The notes under the pieces: generated by a model
The model's database searches: none
Told to the model about the DNA's origin: nothing
What the model saw: the letters and a program-made list of their open reading frames with translations, nothing else
Origin: Pelodera strongyloides
Taxonomy: Eukaryota; Nematoda; Chromadorea; Rhabditida; Rhabditidae
Direction: 5' to 3'
Length of the DNA stretch: 64,000 nucleotides
NCBI GenBank assembly: GCA_036852015.1
Contig: JAANDG010000324.1
Span: forward strand, 62,001 to 126,000
Translations under genes and position numbers: made by a program
Shown: positions 21,769 through 33,437 of the stretch, one piece after another
How positions within the stretch are numbered: position 1 is the stretch's first letter
Layout: each line of letters begins with the position of its first letter

Positions 21769-23037
21769 AACTCTTCGGCAGCTAAAACTGGAGGTGCCAA
21801 AAATGCTACGCCGAGAAGTCCCAGAAAAGTTCCAAATCCAGCGCCACTCAAGAAACACTACAGGGAGACTCTAGAAACAAATGGTCCCATCTTCCCACCA
21901 AAATTCAAACCACTTCCCAATGACGTCACTTTACTCTACGATGGAAAGGTAACTCAATTTTGAAAGTGAGCACGCATGTCCTTTTCAAAATGAGGGATTC
22001 CCCCTTGTGTTACTTGTGCTATGGAATTGTGCATTTACAACGGTACACGCTTATTCTCGACTCCCATTATTCTTTCGTTCTAAAACGGACTCGGGACTCA
22101 TTGAAGCTTCTACTTTTGATTATTTGCGTCGAATGTGTTCGATGCGAATCAACCCAGTCCGCATCAGTTGCGAGAGTGTAAATGTAAATTTCCTATTCAG
22201 ACTGTGAAACTATCCGAGGCCGCGGAAGAAGTGGCAACATTCTATAGGGACGCGAAGCTGGAAAACTATGTTGAGGCGGACAAAAAGAAACTGAAGAGAA
22301 ATTTTCTTGCAGATTGGAGGAAGGTGGAAAGCTATGATAGTAATAATAATAATAGTAATAATAATAATAATAATAGTAATAAAAGTAGTTACAATAATGC
22401 TGTGTATGTGTATCAAAGGTATTACTTCTGTGATACAACAGAACTGAGCGACAAGAGAGTGAGACGATCTTCGAATAACGGGTTTATTAGGGACGAAGAC
22501 GGGCGAGGCGATATAATGAGCGTAACGATAAGCGATGAGTGTTTAGGCCGTAGCCCTTATATACGGATGGCTACGTGCAGATCAAACACCAATAATATAA
22601 ACACTAATAACTTGGGGGTAGTTGCAATTAGATAATTTGCCAACGGCAAGACAGAGTGTGCTCCACTGATCACTAAGGACGAAAAGATCAGTGAGCAGAT
22701 GTGAGTGAGTAACACGTGAACAACATAAGTAACAAAGCAACAAACTACAAATAAATCTTAGGTATACCGTAATACCTAACAATAATAATAATGGTAATAA
22801 TAGTAATAGTAATAAATAATATAATAAAAATAGTAATAGTAATAGTAATAGTAATAATAGTAATAGTAATAGTAATAGTAATAGTAATAGTAATAGTAAT
22901 GTAATAGTAATAGTAATATAATAGTAATAATAATCGTAATAGTAATAGTATAGTAATAGTAATAGTAATAGTAATAATAATCGTAATAGTAAATAGTAAT
23001 AGTAATAGTAATAGTAATAGTATAGTTAATAGTAATA

Positions 23038-23085
<48 letters not shown>

Positions 23086-23086
23086 C

Positions 23087-23162
<76 letters not shown>

Positions 23163-26100
23163 TTTAGTGCATGACTGACAAGGAACGCGAACAGATAACA
23201 GACATAGAAAAATGCGACTTCGCGAAAATCTTTGCTTATCTCGAGGAACAGCCTAAGAAGAAGGAGCAAGAAAATGTTGAAGAAAAAGAGGTGCGCTTGC
23301 ATTTTTACAAACAAATCAGTGTTTGAAAACCATATTCATCTGATTCCCCGAAACTTGCGCTAGGCCTCCAGTGCACATTAGAGCTTGAAATCAATCCATC
23401 TAGGAGCTCGATAAAGTTTTCGGATTTGCGATTGTCGACGGTGAAAGGGTGGAATTCGCTAAACCCCGTGTGGAGCATCCAGGTTTATTTTTTTATAAAG
23501 CGAGCCCGCTTTATTAAATCAGTTGGACAGCTGGATTCTCATGAAAATATATATAACCAAACTAGAAGTGACGCCAAATCGCGCAGTACGCTACACAAGA
23601 GCAAAAAACTTATGGCTTGGAGCTGCATTCTAATGTAGAATATGACAATAATATATCGTACTAAAGCCTAGTTATTATAAAGAGTTCTAAATGTGTACAT
23701 ACAATTGTGTATCAGAAATGGCCAATAATTTTTAGCATCTCCATAGCCGAGTGTTTATTAAAAAAAACCAGACGGCTATCGCCGCCTGGAGCGACTTTCA
23801 ATGTTTATGTCGCGGCCAGTTAGTTCATTGCAACGTATCTTGAAAAATCATAAAATACGGTTTGATTTTGCTTGCTCAACACTGGGCTCCGATTCTCCTT
23901 TTATAGCCTCTTAGATATTCTAATTTTCGTTTCGTTCACAAAAACAAAAGACCAAGTAAACTCTTCTCCTTTATATAATAAGACAAGCTGTCAATGAGTC
24001 GTCAATTTAGGCATCTAGCTAACGAGAGGAGATAAATTGGGCCGTATCAAGCCTCGAGTGAAGCCCAGTGATGTGACTGTTAACTGCTCCACGTAAGTTT
24101 ATTTATTGTGCGTTTTCTCATGTTTACAGAGATTAATGTATGTGCTCCATGAAGTTGTATTTCATGATTACAGGCGTGGTGGAAGTCTACCTAACGAAAT
24201 AAAAGACGAAAATAAACTTGAAAAGAAAGCTGTTTGTTCTTGTTGGGACGAACTCCAGGGTACACACAACTACATTTACTTGTGCCCCACGAGAAAACAT
24301 GCCGTAAGTTTCAAGAGAACACACACGTTCTCAAGCCTCCGCAATTCACATTTCCCTATGCCTAATAATAAAAGACATAATATTTAATGTGCAATGATTA
24401 AGCAAGAAGATAATGAGGAGAAGTACGAGAACGCACGTGCACTGAAGAGGATGAAACCCTCTCTGCGAAAGGTAGGTTCAAGGAAACACTAATATATTGG
24501 CTGAAAAAAACTTCAGAATTTGCTTCAGTCATTATTGATATAAAAAAAATTTCAAAAGCCCCAATTCTTAAATTATTTTGAAAGATTTGAGTCTTTGGGG
24601 TAGCTCAAATAACATTGCATTCTTCTTTGAATTTATTTAGCGTGACTGTTTTTTACATTCATTTCGTGAAGCTTCAACTTTCATCTTGTTTTGTTTAGAC
24701 GTTAGGTATACGAATTTCAGTTTTATGAAAAGACCTGTGGAAGCGCCAACCTCAACGAACAAGAGATCGCCGTCGTACTATACCTGCTCGACCATGTATG
24801 CTTTTCATTGACTTTCGAGGCAAATTATTATCCATTGCTTTTAGATATATTTGCTGTTGAATATTGTGTTTCTTTAGGAAGGATTTCGAGTGGGTCGGGA
24901 ACAAGATGATACAGATAATGTGGAACTCTGCACTCTCCAAGTTAAACATATCAGATTGTTCGCCGAGAAAGCAGAAGCCAAGTGAGTAAAAATAGAAATA
25001 GGCCGAACATTTCAGCACATTGGAATGGATAATATATATATCACCAGCCGTTCGAAGAGCCCTACAGGCTCTTCTCCGACTGGAGGAATCGGCCTTCGGC
25101 CGATTGTTTCCCTATTTAAAAAAAAGGATTGCTACAATTTAAAAAGTTAACTCTCGTCTCTTTCTCCTCCCACACATTCACACGTCTCTGATTGTGGAAA
25201 CGTATAATAATCAGTTTGGATCACCACTCGCCTAATGCTACCATGCAAATTTGCTATTGAAGGTGCTGTATGTAGGGCAGAGAATTATCCTTGTGATAAG
25301 CTAGCATAGCTCAGCAGGTAGAGCGTTGGACTGTGAAGCGAGAGATTGTGTGCTGCTGTGGGTTCGAATTTCGAATCCCGTCAGCAGCAAAGATTTTGTA
25401 TGTTCTCATTCGATAGTGAATAGAAAATTTTCTTTATGAAAGGATTTCGTTGCGTACACACGCGGCTTCAAACAAAAAAGTAAACTCTTCTCCTTTATAT
25501 AATAAGATATTGAATATCATATTGCACAAAGACAATTCGAACCCAGAAAAAAGCGGAGTCCATTAGGCGCTTCGAAAAATCAATCACGTTAGCGAGCCTG
25601 ACTATTGTGTGAAAGCGAAATGCTAGCCCCTTTGGAAAATTTTCATATGATAAGCAAATCCCATGTATCCTATGCTAATTTTGCACGATCGTCCACGGGT
25701 ATCGTACAAAATTAGCATAGGATACATAGGATTTGCTTATCATATGCAAATTTTCCAAAGGGGCTGGCATTTCGCTTTAAACTTACGGCCAACCCAATTC
25801 AAAACAAAATAAAAAGAAAAGGCAATTTGCAGGAATGTTGTTGAATTCGACTATCCGGGCAAGAGTTCGGAGGTGAACAAACGGGATGTGAGTTTGTTTG
25901 AAACTTTAACTTTGTGTCCTTGTTGGGTTTTTGGTAGAATCATACAACCCCACTCCCAAAGAAAAAGTAATGTTTTCAGATCTTGCTTCCCATTCCATGA
26001 AAGTTTATGTTCCGCCTCCTTTTATTAAAGGGACTATGCATGCCCTTTTTGAAGTTAAGCTGTATTAATAGAATGTGTGTGAAAACCCCGTGAAAACCCG

Positions 26101-29100
26101 CCAGTTTCACAAGAGAAGTGTATGCAAAATGTGTGACAAATACTAATAAACAGCCGCACATTCGCATGCAGCAAATACGAATATTAGAATTGACCTACTC
26201 AGTGCCTATTTAAATGCAAGTCTGGTATGGAAACGCTATTTTCGCGTTTGTTTTGGGCATTTTGACAGCTTACATATTCGCTTTAAAGGGTGAGGTCCAC
26301 CTCAGAAAATACAAAAGTTATTAGTTTTATTAGTTTTCCCGTGTCTGTATCTACCAGAATAACTAAAACAAATTTGGCCGAAAATTATTTCCGACGAAAT
26401 ATGGAGCAAGAAATGGCCCTCCAGTACCATTATTACGATAGGCGTCGATGGGGTGTGGTGCATGATAAACCGCGCTCTCGCTACCGTTGTTTGGGGACAA
26501 TGAAAGGGTGGGATTATGGCTGTGCGTTTGTTGCTTTTTTAAAACCATGCGTTTTTTTTTTGCCAAGCCAAACAAAGCACAATTAATCCCGTTTTTCTTC
26601 TCAACCAACATGTAAAAAGGATACCAGGCTACCGTAATCCGAGGTACTCAAGCTGGACCATTTTTTGCTCATATTTCGTTGGAAATAATTATCTGTCAAA
26701 TTTGTTTTAGTTATTCTGGTAGATACAGACACGTGTAATCTAATAAAAATAATAACTTTTTTGTTTTCTGAGGTAGACCTCACCCTTTAATGACCGTCCA
26801 CACTTTGAGGTTCCCGTCGATCCACGTGTTTTTAAAATCCTTCAAAGATGCAGTACAGAGGGATCAAACAAGGAAGAAAAGAAGGACCCAGGAGATAGGC
26901 TATTCAACATAAATGTGAGTAGTTTCTCACATGTGCCCAAGTAGAGTAATGATAGGCGGGTCTTCATTCAACGAATCTGGGAGTGGACGAGTGGTAATTC
27001 TTCGATAATGGTGTACTGATTGTATTCTAGGCGGACGATGTGACTGCTTATCTGAAAGGGCTGTTCCCAGGAATCAGAGTCACACCTAAAGTCTTCCGTA
27101 CCTGTGTTGCATCTGACCTCTTTGAAAGAGCATTGGCTCAATATTCTGCCGAAGGTACAAGTTGGGATGTAGTTACAGGCGAACATCCGGTTTCTTTTTC
27201 TTCCATATACTGAAAAGGCTGTTTGAACGGAAGCAAGTATTTCACACTAGCTAACACAGGCTATTCATAATGACCTTATTCCTTTAAAAATGTACATAAT
27301 ACACGTGGGAGCCACGGTGAACTTAATTATTTGTGCCTTATTTTTAGCATGGCCCAAGGGTTCGGACAGTCAACAGTTCGACGCCGCCATGCGAGAGAAT
27401 ATGCTGATCTACGCACATCGCCTTGCCAATCTGGACGTGGCGCTCCAACTCAATCATCGAGCGACGCAGCAATTACACAAGAAGAAAATTGAAGAGGTTT
27501 ATATTGATTTTTTTTTTATTAAAAGAACCCTTAAAACTTTAGGTAACTGCAGAGTGCAGATGCATCCCGTGCGTTACAAAGGTTTAGGTTTGCGGTTTGC
27601 GTGGCGTGGCGTGCGTGACAAAAGTTCTGTGACATCCATATACTATGTACTATGTACCATGATGTTGCTCTGGTATGTGGGATTAATCTCCATAAAAACC
27701 TTTATGATAGATTTTGAACATGGAGAAACAACTCGAGGTAATCAAAAATGACGCGGAATTGGAAGGAAACAAGAACGCTGTGGACCGCTTGGGAAAGCAG
27801 CTCACATTTCTCGTGCGCTACAGAAAGATGAAGGTTTGTGATAATTCTTTATACTGTGGAAAGTGGAATGGTGCCAGAGTATGCATCATGCAATATATAC
27901 AACACCAGACGGCTATCGCCGCCTGAGACGACATCAAATGTTATGTAAACGATACTTCGACGTGCGCATATTTATATGAAACACCAGAAGCTTATATTCC
28001 AACGTTTATGTTAAAGGGACGGGCCCATCAATTAAAACATGCATTTACGAAATGTTCATAATGTATATAAAGCATTTTTATTACAATATATACAAACGAC
28101 TTTCACCTAGCGATGAGCGCATCGAAACAAATCCTCGAGGGCGAGAGTAGGTGAAAGTTGGTTTGTATATATTGTAATAAAAATGCTTATATACATTATG
28201 AACATTTCGTAAATATATATTTAGTCTGATGGGCCTGTCCCTTTAAGAGATCCTATTACGCTTAGTTTTGGAAATATGCGAAGAGCTGCCTTCTTATACG
28301 AAATGTCTGAAACGTAGAATACTTTGGTGTGGTCGTATTCACAAATAAAATCATCCGGCTTCAAGCACTTTCTCCTTTATATAATAAGACAATTATCACT
28401 TGTTACAAAAGTACATCGCATAATCTGCGTTCTTTCTGTAAGAAAACTACAGCATGTCAGAGAGGTGATTGTGAAAAACATATTTCATACCGTAGTGCTA
28501 AGTGGAAATTATTGGGAAAAGTAGGTGTCCAAAGATGAACAACGCTGGGCACTTTTTATTGTGCAATTAGGTCAGAACACTTATTCGACTTGCGCTTTAA
28601 AAGAATGCGGCCAGTAGATCAAGGAGATTTAAAGGGTCAGGCCCATTTCAAATGACCCCTATTTTTGATGATTCCACCTGATTCTTCATGTCAAATATAG
28701 TAGGATATGATATTTTCCTAATTTTCAAGCTCAAAATTCACGCAGTATTCGGCAATTTACCATTGCCAGTCATACCCAACTATTTATCGCAGTTGTGCCG
28801 CCCCTTCGCGCTAATTGGGCAATATGCTCTATTGGGCGTGGCAATTGCGATATTGGCCAATGAGCGCAAAGGGGCGTGCCAACTGCGATAAATAGTTGGG
28901 TATGACTGCCCACGGTAAATTGCCGAATAGTGTGTGAATTTTGCGCTTGAAAATAAGAAAAATATTGCATCCTACTATATTTGACATCGAGAACTAGATG
29001 GAATCATAAAAAATAGGGGTCATTTGAAATGGGCCTGACCCTTTAACGTTAGCTATTGAACAAAAAAACTGGTGTTCTGTCGCCTCACCCGGCGAAAATA

Positions 29101-29605
29101 TCGTTGTGCGGTACTTGAACTTATTTCCATAAAATAAAAGGAAGAGAAAAAAACGTTGTTTACCGCACTTATCGAAATCTACCTTTGAAATGCCTTTGCA
29201 GGAAAACTTCAAAGATGCTCATTGGATGCAATCACTGGAGTACTATATAGACCCACGTATCACTATCGCTTGGTGCACTAAGTACAAGATCCCCGTGGAA
29301 AAGGTAGATTATTTTATTATTAGGCAGAAAATGACATATGGACTGTATTTCCCCTAGCCGTTTCCTGGAGAGAATTACTTAAAATACTTGTGTGTGTACT
29401 CTGATGGAAAGGAGTGTCTTGGTTACTAAAGTACAACGTTAAGATTATGGGATTGCTTGAGGTAACCTCTCCCCATGTTCTTCAAGGCGATGTCCGCACT
29501 TTAGTTTACGTACTATACATATGCTATTTAAGACTACTCATTTAGGTTTTCACCGAGCGCGTCCGCGAGATTTTCCGTTGGGCTATTGAGGAGTTTAAGT
29601 TCTGA
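21769..29605 (+). CDS. top1: DNA topoisomerase IB (TOP1), 16 exons, 5' end not found
   Basis: Type IB topoisomerases nick one DNA strand through a tyrosine to relax supercoils in the nucleus. Exons by eye: 21769-21948, 22201-22323, 23168-23290, 23404-23482, 24029-24092, 24174-24303, 24403-24471, 24721-24795, 24878-24981, 25833-25887, 26810-26914, 27031-27154, 27348-27496, 27711-27833, 29202-29303, 29546-29605. Phases agree throughout and give 554 codons to a TGA. Family signatures include GPIFPPKFKPLPNDV, KCDF, NVVEFDYPGK, VFRTC, LNHRA and YYIDPRITIAWC. The human active-site residues R488, K532, R590, H632 and Y723 have counterparts in exons 9, 10, 12, 13 and 15. The usual GLFRGRG and GHKW segments are missing or changed around exons 4-6. 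Exon 5 could instead begin a little upstream and exon 7 may begin a few codons earlier. No initiator methionine was found, so at least one upstream exon is missing. Confidence 0.9.
22782..23162. repeat. TAA/TAG trinucleotide-type microsatellite in TOP1 intron 2
   Basis: About 380 bp of AATAGT and AAT units, some with single-base slips. It generates a long but meaningless minus-strand ORF of I, T and Y. It occupies most of the intron between exons 2 and 3. Confidence 0.95.
23768..23983 (-). mobile_element. Helitron-like element in TOP1 intron 4
   Basis: The plus strand runs from CCAGACGGCTATCGCCGCCT to CTCCTTTATATAATAAGA. The 3' flank is T as expected. The base before the TC end is G instead of A. 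Confidence 0.7.
25044..25507 (-). mobile_element. Helitron-like element, second subfamily, in TOP1 intron 9
   Basis: On the minus strand it starts TCTTATTATATAAAGGAGAA and ends with the hairpin GAAGAGCC-TGTA-GGGCTCTTC followed by GAACGGCTGG. It contains an opposite-strand tRNA-like sequence (25303-25392). Internal sequence including GAAGCCGCGTGTG is shared with 30341 and 51601. Confidence 0.75.
25303..25392 (+). tRNA. tRNA-like sequence carried by a Helitron (probable pseudogene)
   Basis: Box A-like ATAGCTCAGCAGGTAGAGCG and box B-like GGGTTCGAATTTCGAATCCC are present. CTGTGAA between them suggests a GTG (His-type) anticodon. The anticodon stem does not pair, the T-loop region is partly duplicated and the acceptor strands match only in part. 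A functional tRNA is unlikely. A relative lies split at 30450-30492 and 33100-33160. Confidence 0.4.
25614..25776. mobile_element. MITE, subfamily G (AGCGAAATACTAGCCCC termini), near-perfect hairpin
   Basis: A 163-bp element whose two halves are almost perfect complements around a loop containing CGATCGTCCACGG. It is close to identical to 49281-49443. TTAA is intact on the right. Confidence 0.85.
26287..26786. mobile_element. MITE, subfamily D (AGGGTGAGGTCCACCTCAG termini) in TOP1 intron 10
   Basis: A TTAA-flanked element of 500 bp. The inverted arms extend through TTTAGTTATTCTGGTAGATA. It ends 23 bp before exon 11, so the splice acceptor lies almost against the element. Confidence 0.85.
27905..28389 (-). 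mobile_element. Helitron-like element in TOP1 intron 14, holding a MITE
   Basis: Runs from CCAGACGGCTATCGCCGCCT to TCTCCTTTATATAATAAGA. Its first 110 bp closely match 5966-6080. The MITE at 28015-28242 is nested in it. Confidence 0.7.
28015..28242. mobile_element. MITE, subfamily A, short form
   Basis: 228 bp, TTAA-flanked, with ends AGGGACGGGCCCATC. It is a shortened relative of 11161-11551, sharing the TTTTTATTACAATATA stretch in both arms. Confidence 0.8.
28633..29042. mobile_element. MITE, subfamily B (AGGGTCAGGCCCATTTCAAA termini)
   Basis: 410 bp, TTAA-flanked. It has extensive inverted arms and a central palindrome around CCAACTATTTATCGCAGTTG. It is the same length as the copy at 50160-50569 and lies in TOP1 intron 14. 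Confidence 0.85.
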
Positions 29606-29986
29606 GCAATAAGCCGGTTTCAATATGTTGCGAATAGTCGCTTTTGTATAACATTCTTTTACTATTATTCCATTTGATTTTTCGTTAGATGACCGATTGC
29701 TGAAATTGAGCTAAAAGTTGAAAGATACTGACGTTCCTGATTTCAATCTTTCAATTCCTCCTAATTATTTAAATATCAACGTGCGTATGTATGTGTTTGT
29801 CACCATGTACCTGAATGCCTGTGTGTTTTGTGAAAAACAGGGCTTAAAAGCCTGATGTTATATCGCTTTGACGTGGAAGAACTTGAATGGCAACCAAGTC
29901 TTCGAAATTAGGTGAATTGCTGCAATATACAAATATACTACGCTTTAGTCGCTTCTTAGATATTGTGTTTTCTTGTTTGTTTTTTA

Positions 29987-30271
29987 TGTTTTCATACTGC
30001 TTGAGGATTTTTAACCATAAATGCTAAAATGTGTTTTTCTTTATGTTTTCATACTGCTTGAGGATTTTTAACCATAAATGCTAAAATGTGTTTTTCTTTA
30101 TCTTTTCATTCTGCTTGAGGATTTTTAACCATAAATGCTAAAATGCGTTTTTCTTTATGTTTTCATACTGCTTGAGGATTTTTAACCATAAATGCTAAAA
30201 TGCTTTTTTCTTTATGTTTTCATACTGCTTGATGATTTTTAACCATAAATGCTAAAATGTATTATGTGAAT
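29987..30271 (+). repeat. 57-bp tandem repeat, 5 units
   Basis: TGTTTTCATACTGCTTGAGG-type units start at 29987, 30044, 30101, 30158 and 30215 and are nearly identical. They lie about 380 bp downstream of the TOP1 stop codon. Confidence 0.9.
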
Positions 30272-30496
30272 GTGCATTGCTAATTTCCCACATAGCCGAT
30301 TTCGTAATTTTTTTGGAAGTCTTAAGTCTTAAGTAGATAATCTTATTATATAAAGGAGAAGAGTTTACGTTTTGTTTGAAGCCGCGTGTGCACGCAACAA
30401 AGCTCATTCATAAAGATCTGCTCGCAGAAATGGAACATACAAAAACCTTTCCCTCCGGCGGGATTCGAACCCACCGTGAGCACACCTAACTCTTAA

Positions 30497-30835
30497 AGGG
30501 TCAGGCCCATTTCAAATTACCCCTATTTTTGATGACTCCATCGGATTCTCCGTTTCGAATATAGTAGGCTGAATTTTTTTCCAATGTTCAGTTGCGAAAT
30601 TCACGCAGTATTCAGCAAGTTACCATGGCCAGCCATACCCAACTATTTATCGCAGTTGCCACGCCCCTTCGCGCTAATTGGGCAACATCGCAATTGCCAC
30701 GCCCAATAGAGCATATTGCCCAATTAGCGCGGAGGGGCGTGACAACTGCGATAATTAGTTGGGTATGGCTGGCCATGGTAAATTGCTGAATACTGCGTGA
30801 ATTTTGCGACTGAAAATTGGAAAAAAATCAACGGA
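30497..30835. mobile_element. MITE, subfamily B, right end truncated
   Basis: Begins AGGGTCAGGCCCATTTCAAA after TTAA and follows the family to the second arm. It then breaks off into the LINE at about 30836. Confidence 0.8.
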
Positions 30836-30839
30836 GGTG

Positions 30840-33078
30840 CAAGTGAAGTAGTTCTGAAAATCAACGGAGGTGCAAGTGAAGTAGTTCGACAAGGTTTAGC
30901 TTTTCCAGTCGTGACTTAAACGAGGCACCGGAGGGTGCAGTGATAACGTCGTCCGGGAGCAAGTGATAGCATCGCACCGCTCTATGAAAGAACGGATTGC
31001 TCAGTAAAGAGTTACGAGTGAAGTGTGTTGCCAGCTGAAAGCGGTTTCGACGACCGAAAGTCAGTCTCCACCTTACATATTTGCTAGGTCGTAGTCTAGA
31101 AGTACCACGGATTATTTTATAAAGACAGGACAGCACAAATCGATAACAGCACTACGAGCAATAAGCGGTGATAAATTGTAAAGCTTCAATCGCGAACAAT
31201 ATGAAGGAATAGTATTATCGACGGATAGGGAATCACGAGGGTAAGAGCAACGGTAGAAAAGCATTCTAGTGAACAATCTTTGGATATTTTCAATTTTATT
31301 AATGGATTTCTTCAAATATGGACTCCAAACGGAGGATGAGAATTCAATTATTGGTAAAATATATGTCTTGAAAACGGTAATATAAACGTCAAGCGATCTA
31401 ACAGATAAGGAACGAAAAAGAAGAAATACTTTAGATGTAGCTCGGGACACAATTGAGTCAATATGCGGGATAAAATTGAGTTTTTCATCAAAAATGACAC
31501 CAAGATCGCGAATTTTGTCAATAGGTGTTATAGCTTGAGAGGAAATAAAGTACGGAGAACGTTTATTAACTTTTCCAAGATAAAGACAGAAACATTTAGA
31601 AGGAGCACTATTAAGATCCCAGTCTTTACTTACACCATTTAAGGAACAAATCAATTGCTTTTTGAAGGTTAAGAATGATATCGGGATCATCAGTTTTGTG
31701 GATAGACTATATTTTAATGTCGTCAGCAAACATTCGAACTTGAATTGAGGAATGAATAGATAATAATGAGGGCACTTCACACATATAAATGAGGAATAAT
31801 AGAGGCCCTAGAATAGATCCTTGTGGAACTCCACTAGTGGAGTCAAAAACGTCAGATAGTGCACTATCAATTTTTACTTGGAACGAACGAGAAGTAAGGA
31901 AAGACTCCAGCCAGAGATACAATTGCCCTGATATACCAATTCGAGATAAACGATAAAGAAGTAGTTTATGATTAACACTATCAAACGCCTTAGCAATATC
32001 AAAGTAAACAATGTCTACACAGAATCCTTTAGAAAGAGAATCAAGGAAGTCGAATTGAACATCCACAAGCTGATCATTTACAGAGCTATTACGGATGAAG
32101 CCAAATTGTTCACGGGGGATAATATTGAAACGGTCAACCCAATCTACATGTTGATTATCCAATCTTATTTATCCAATCTTTTCCATAACTTTAGACATAG
32201 GGAGACAGAAATAGGCCGAAAATTGCTTGGATATTTTGATAAAGGAACTTTGGGTATAGGAACGACAATTGATCGTTTCCATTGATGGGGAACAGTATGA
32301 AAATACATGCTAGCATTTAAGATGAACCTTACAGGAAAACAAAGTTCAGAAGCCATTTTCTTTAAAACGATTTGGGGAATACGATCATAAGTAAGGGATG
32401 TTTTTTCTTTCAGTGAGATTAGAGTCTTATAAACAGTTTCACTTTCGAAAAAGATAGATGAGAAGTGTGAATTGTACTGGATAGGAAAGATAGGTAAATC
32501 ATCTTTAGGTGTATTTTTGTAAACTGAATGAAAGTAACTAGCCAACAAATTAGCCTTTGCTAAAGGACTATGGTGCTTAGTACCTAGAGAAAAATACAAA
32601 GGGACACGTACTGATTATTGGCTTAGACTTAATTTTATATCCAAGATAACGATAAAAACTTCGTTTGTGTAAATTTGAATATAGACGTTTTTCCTTGTTT
32701 GCATTGTATTTACGAAGATGAAATTGAAGATCACAAGAGATTTTATCATAAAGAACGGAATTCGACGGATCTTTAGAAATAAGTTGAAATATACGATCTC
32801 TTTGCAACAGAAGATTTTTAATGTGAGGCGGATAGGATTCAAATGGAGTTTGGCATTTCTTCAAAGGGACATGTTTAGACAATAGAGATTGCAATAGCGA
32901 GGAGAAACGATCGTATAATTCAGATACGCATATGTAGTTACTGAATAAAGTAAGCCAATCGGTATTACGTAAATCATTTGATAGGGCTTCAAAATTACAT
33001 TTATGATAATTGGGTACTGTAGTCACCGCATCAGAAAACAAGGGGAAAGCGCGATTAAATTGCTGAGTAGAGTGATCA
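30840..33078 (-). mobile_element. degenerate non-LTR retrotransposon (LINE family 1)
   Basis: On the minus strand, fragments in shifting frames cover the linker region, then reverse transcriptase and the C-terminal tail. RT motifs visible are YFDIAKAFDSVNHKLL, SGVPQGSILGPLLFLIY and FADD; the tail ends around VRCYHLLPDDVITAPSGASF. Several frameshifts divide the ORF (32577-33075, 32165-32599, 31707-32162, 31112-31780, 30861-31136). No endonuclease domain is present, so the copy is 5'-truncated. The motifs fit the CR1/Jockey-like group, but the clade was not tested. A 28-bp duplication lies at its 3' edge near 30822-30885. Confidence 0.85.
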
Positions 33079-33206
33079 GCAGTTGCGGATAGTGGTGGTA
33101 ATGACCTTGCTTCACAGTCGAGCACTCTACCTGTTGAGCTATGCGAGTAAATCTCTGCTCTAGATAAGGGCAAGGGCACTTTCAATAGGAAATTTGCATG
33201 GTACAA

Positions 33207-33437
33207 TTAGTCGAGACGGGAGTTCAGAATCATATTATACGTTTCCACAATACTCTGCCGACGTGTGATTGTTGAGAGGGAAAGGAAGTGGAGTAAGAGT
33301 TCAGCAACATGATGACTCATCATCTCCCTGTTTGCCCAGGAATCCGAGTTGCTCTTAGGCCTTACAGGCGACACTGTGAAAGATTCCGAACTTTCACTCT
33401 CAGCTCTTACTCGTTTAGCCCTCTCAAGCTTGCCCAT
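33207..33437 (-). CDS. hypothetical short ORF
   Basis: A 76-codon frame starting MGKLERAKRVRAESESSESF, preceded in frame by a TGA about 11 codons upstream. It is charged and low in complexity at the start and hydrophobic toward the end. Its last part overlaps Helitron-derived sequence, so it may be only a fragment. No family was recognised. Confidence 0.2.
   Translation of the reverse strand: MGKLERAKRVRAESESSESFTVSPVRPKSNSDSWANREMMSHHVAELLLHFLSLSTITRRQSIVETYNMILNSRLD

Larger units (their letters stand above)
30341..33340 (+). mobile_element. Helitron-like element (second subfamily) broken by nested insertions
   Basis: The TC end (TCTTATTATATAAAGGAGAA) follows A at 30341, and 30341-30492 matches the complement of 25345-25507. 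Homology resumes at about 33090-33290, including TTTGCATGGTA and TTATACGTTTCCACAAT. The intervening 30497-33078 is a MITE and a LINE. The CTGG end was not found, so the right limit is approximate. Confidence 0.6.

Noticed and set aside
22745..23314. 189-codon minus-strand ORF rich in I, T and Y
   Set aside because: It is produced entirely by the AAT/AGT microsatellite in TOP1 intron 2.
25303..25392. Functional histidine tRNA
   Set aside because: The anticodon stem does not pair and the T-loop region is partly duplicated. It sits inside a mobile element.
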